A stretch of DNA of 64,000 bases from Brevipalpus yothersi (taxonomy: Eukaryota > Arthropoda > Arachnida > Trombidiformes > Tenuipalpidae), in NCBI GenBank assembly GCA_003956705.1, contig QZCP01000612.1:62989-126988 (forward strand). The letters run 5' to 3'. A program made the translations under genes and the position numbers. The notes under the pieces were generated by a model. That model made no database searches, was not told the DNA's origin, and saw nothing but the letters and a program-made list of their open reading frames with translations. Below, piece by piece: positions 61,978 through 64,000 of this stretch; the stretch's first letter is position 1, and every line of letters starts with the position of its first letter.

Positions 61978-63096
61978 AGAGGACTTGCTCAACAGTATTC
62001 CCTGAGAATGAAAGATTCTTGCCGCTGACTAGAGCATCTCCACTTGGAACAATGTGTCTGTCATCACAATCACTGGAATATTAATCAATGTATGGTATCT
62101 TAATTGAAATTTTTTCATTAAATCAAGATAATAGACAGAAATATTCATTTGGGAGAAAAGTTGTTTCGATGAGAAGATATCTTTCTCTTCTTTTTCGAGA
62201 GAGAGAAAATCCTGGTGAAACTAGTGATGGTGATGGAGAGCAAGATGTTAGAAAAAGAGAAAGCTGAACGTTGATGAGAATTTAATAATTAAAAAATAAT
62301 AATATCAGCTTCTATTTGATATGTAAATGCTGCTGCTACTTGCTGGCTATGTCAGATTTTTTTGGCATTCACTTTAACTCAATTTCGTATGCAATTTTTG
62401 CATGCCAAAATTTTTGCTCATTTCAAAAATTGTGATACAGGATGCTGTTCAGCTCATCAATAGATGGCCATCTCATTGGAATGGAGAGAGAGAGATGATA
62501 TTGGTGAGAGGCTGGTTCACCACAAAATTTTCACTGATGGCCTCAAGTTATGAGGACTTGCAATGAAAAAAAGAAGGCAATGGATCCAAACTTTTACATG
62601 CCACAAAATATGGTCACGAAATAATTCATCTTGCATATAATATTCTCAGAATATCTGATAGAAAGATTCCTTCTACCATAGAGAGATTGCATGATTTCAC
62701 GATAGTCAAGAAGTGCTCCCAAAAGTTGAAAGCCCTATAATGTGGGAGCATAAGTCATGGAAAAATGTTCAATGAAATAGGATGGAGTCCATGGTAATGT
62801 TCATGGATCTCAGGAAAGCGAAAGAGGAAAAATTTGATCGTGAGAATATCCTCCCCTAAGTCCATATAGTTTTAGTAGCCATCAGGATTGACTCAAAAGT
62901 CCATGATTTGACTCCATATCATTGGCCTTATCCACACGAGATCATGTCCGTGTTGAATGTGCGCATCATTGTTCTTAACCAAACATTAACTGTCATCTCA
63001 TCTGCATCGTTTTGCATGATCCAGATGAGTTGACTCGTCTTTTTGTCCGTACGATTCAATGTTATCGATACTCAGCAGAGCACAGCTTAGATTACA
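58266..63096. other. Gene-poor region between the two duplicated units
   Basis: AT-rich sequence with a (CT)n near 58806-58831, CT-rich blocks at 58920-59020 and a (TAA)n-like run near 59318-59340. No gene is recognised. Confidence 0.45.
61925..61970. repeat. (GA)n microsatellite
   Basis: GA run of ~46 bp followed by AAGAGAAAGAGG. Confidence 0.95.
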
Positions 63097-63215
63097 AGCT
63101 CATCGAGTATCACAAAGTGGCCTGTCGTGGCCACATATACCAGGGAGTGGGAAGAAGAAGAGAGGAGAAACGGAAAAAAAGGTTTGAATTGAGATCGGTT
63201 ATGCTTCATATTCCG

Positions 63216-63219
<4 letters not shown>

Positions 63220-63292
<73 letters not shown>
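63220..63292. repeat. (CT)36 tract inside duplicated unit copy 2
   Basis: CT run of ~73 bp. The aligned position in copy 1 has a short imperfect TTTCTCGCTTTT stretch. Confidence 0.95.
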
Positions 63293-63297
<5 letters not shown>

Positions 63298-63459
63298 CTT
63301 TATGATCAAACATATTCTATTTCGATTGTGGACTGTATGAATGGAAAAGATTGAGCGGCCAGCTTGAAGGCCACAAAATTTTATGGCAGCTTTGCCATTG
63401 CACCAAACAAGAGACAGGCATGAGTCTTTAAAAAAAGCGCAACAAAAGGCATACAAACC

Positions 63460-63466
<7 letters not shown>

Positions 63467-63498
<32 letters not shown>
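63467..63498. repeat. (GA)16 tract inside duplicated unit copy 2
   Basis: GA run of ~32 bp, forming an inverted pair with the CT tract at 63220-63292. Confidence 0.93.
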
Positions 63499-63500
<2 letters not shown>

Positions 63501-64000
63501 GAAAGCGAAGCCGATAAACTGATTGCTTACTGGCGCTTATCCACTAACAAATGATATATTTGAACCATTTGAATATATTTTTATGTAAATCAAAGTTTCT
63601 CTTCCTTCATCTTCCCTACTTTCACATAGCTTCTTGCTTCATTTTACACACACTCACCGATCGTTCTATTCGCATGCAGCATCTTTCGAATATGATGATG
63701 AAAGAGCCTTGATTTTTTGTGCCTCATGATCTTGAACATCAAAATTTTGCCAGCCCAACAAGCCGAAAAGGTAATGGTCCCTAAACCACTTTGAATAAAT
63801 CCATTCTCGCACTTCCGAATAGAGAAACTAGATCATTCTACTCCACCAAGACAATCATCACTCATATTTTTACGCTAGATATTCCATAGCAAAAAGAGAT
63901 ACTAGTTCACGGACTTTTTTATGCATACGATTTGCATGTGAGCCTAAATTTTCAATGGACAATCGATTGGTTTTGGTTAATGCTCGATTCAGGGTGACTC

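Larger units (their letters stand above)
63097..63580. repeat. Duplicated unit, copy 2
   Basis: Second copy of the unit at 57833-58265, same orientation, about 480 bp. It differs mainly by a long (CT)n at 63220-63292 where copy 1 has only TTTCTCGCTTTTGC, a shorter GA tract, and scattered substitutions and small indels. Confidence 0.85.

Noticed and set aside
1..64000. tRNA, rRNA, CRISPR arrays and intact transposons
   Set aside because: No tRNA B-box in a cloverleaf context, no rRNA-like blocks, no regularly spaced repeats, and no transposase, integrase or reverse-transcriptase domains were seen on reading both strands. A covariance-model and repeat-library search would be needed to exclude diverged copies.

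Overview
The window is eukaryotic nuclear DNA, most likely from an arthropod. It is AT-rich, its genes are split by GT-AG introns (several of only about 70-100 bp), and it carries a Barx-class homeobox gene, an animal BICRA/GLTSCR1-type chromatin gene and a GMC oxidoreductase. The compact introns and long (GA)n/(CT)n tracts would fit a mite or another small-genome chelicerate, but nothing in the sequence proves this. Species-level assignment is not possible by eye.

Layout: (1) 337-9409, plus strand: an eight-exon gene for a ~1632-residue BICRA/GLTSCR1-like protein, a predicted subunit of the non-canonical BAF (SWI/SNF) complex. All seven introns close in phase. A further 5' exon may lie outside the window. 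(2) 14253-11215, minus strand: a four-exon Barx homeobox gene (247 residues). It has an eh1-like repressor motif, a homeodomain split by two introns around a 27-nt micro-exon, and the Barx-type basic C-terminal tail. It is convergent with BICRA. (3) 17372-18658, plus strand: a three-exon mitochondrial lipoyl synthase (361 residues), divergent from Barx across 3.1 kb that holds an inverted pair of (CT)n/(GA)n tracts. (4) 28754-27090, minus strand: a GMC-family oxidoreductase whose C-terminal ~470 residues are intact but whose N-terminal FAD-binding Rossmann segment is not visible.

The remaining ~43 kb is gene-poor. It holds many (GA)n/(CT)n microsatellites, several as inverted pairs, polypurine-rich stretches, a duplicated ~430-480 bp unit (57.8 kb and 63.1 kb) and one 17-base assembly gap inside a GA tract. 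Two short exon-like islands with good minus-strand splice signals (21426-21500 and 40641-40733) may be exons of one or two genes with very long introns. I could not identify them.

The named genes do not form a pathway: they are a chromatin regulator, a patterning transcription factor, a housekeeping mitochondrial enzyme and a secreted or membrane redox enzyme. I see no RNA gene, CRISPR array, intact transposon or viral element.
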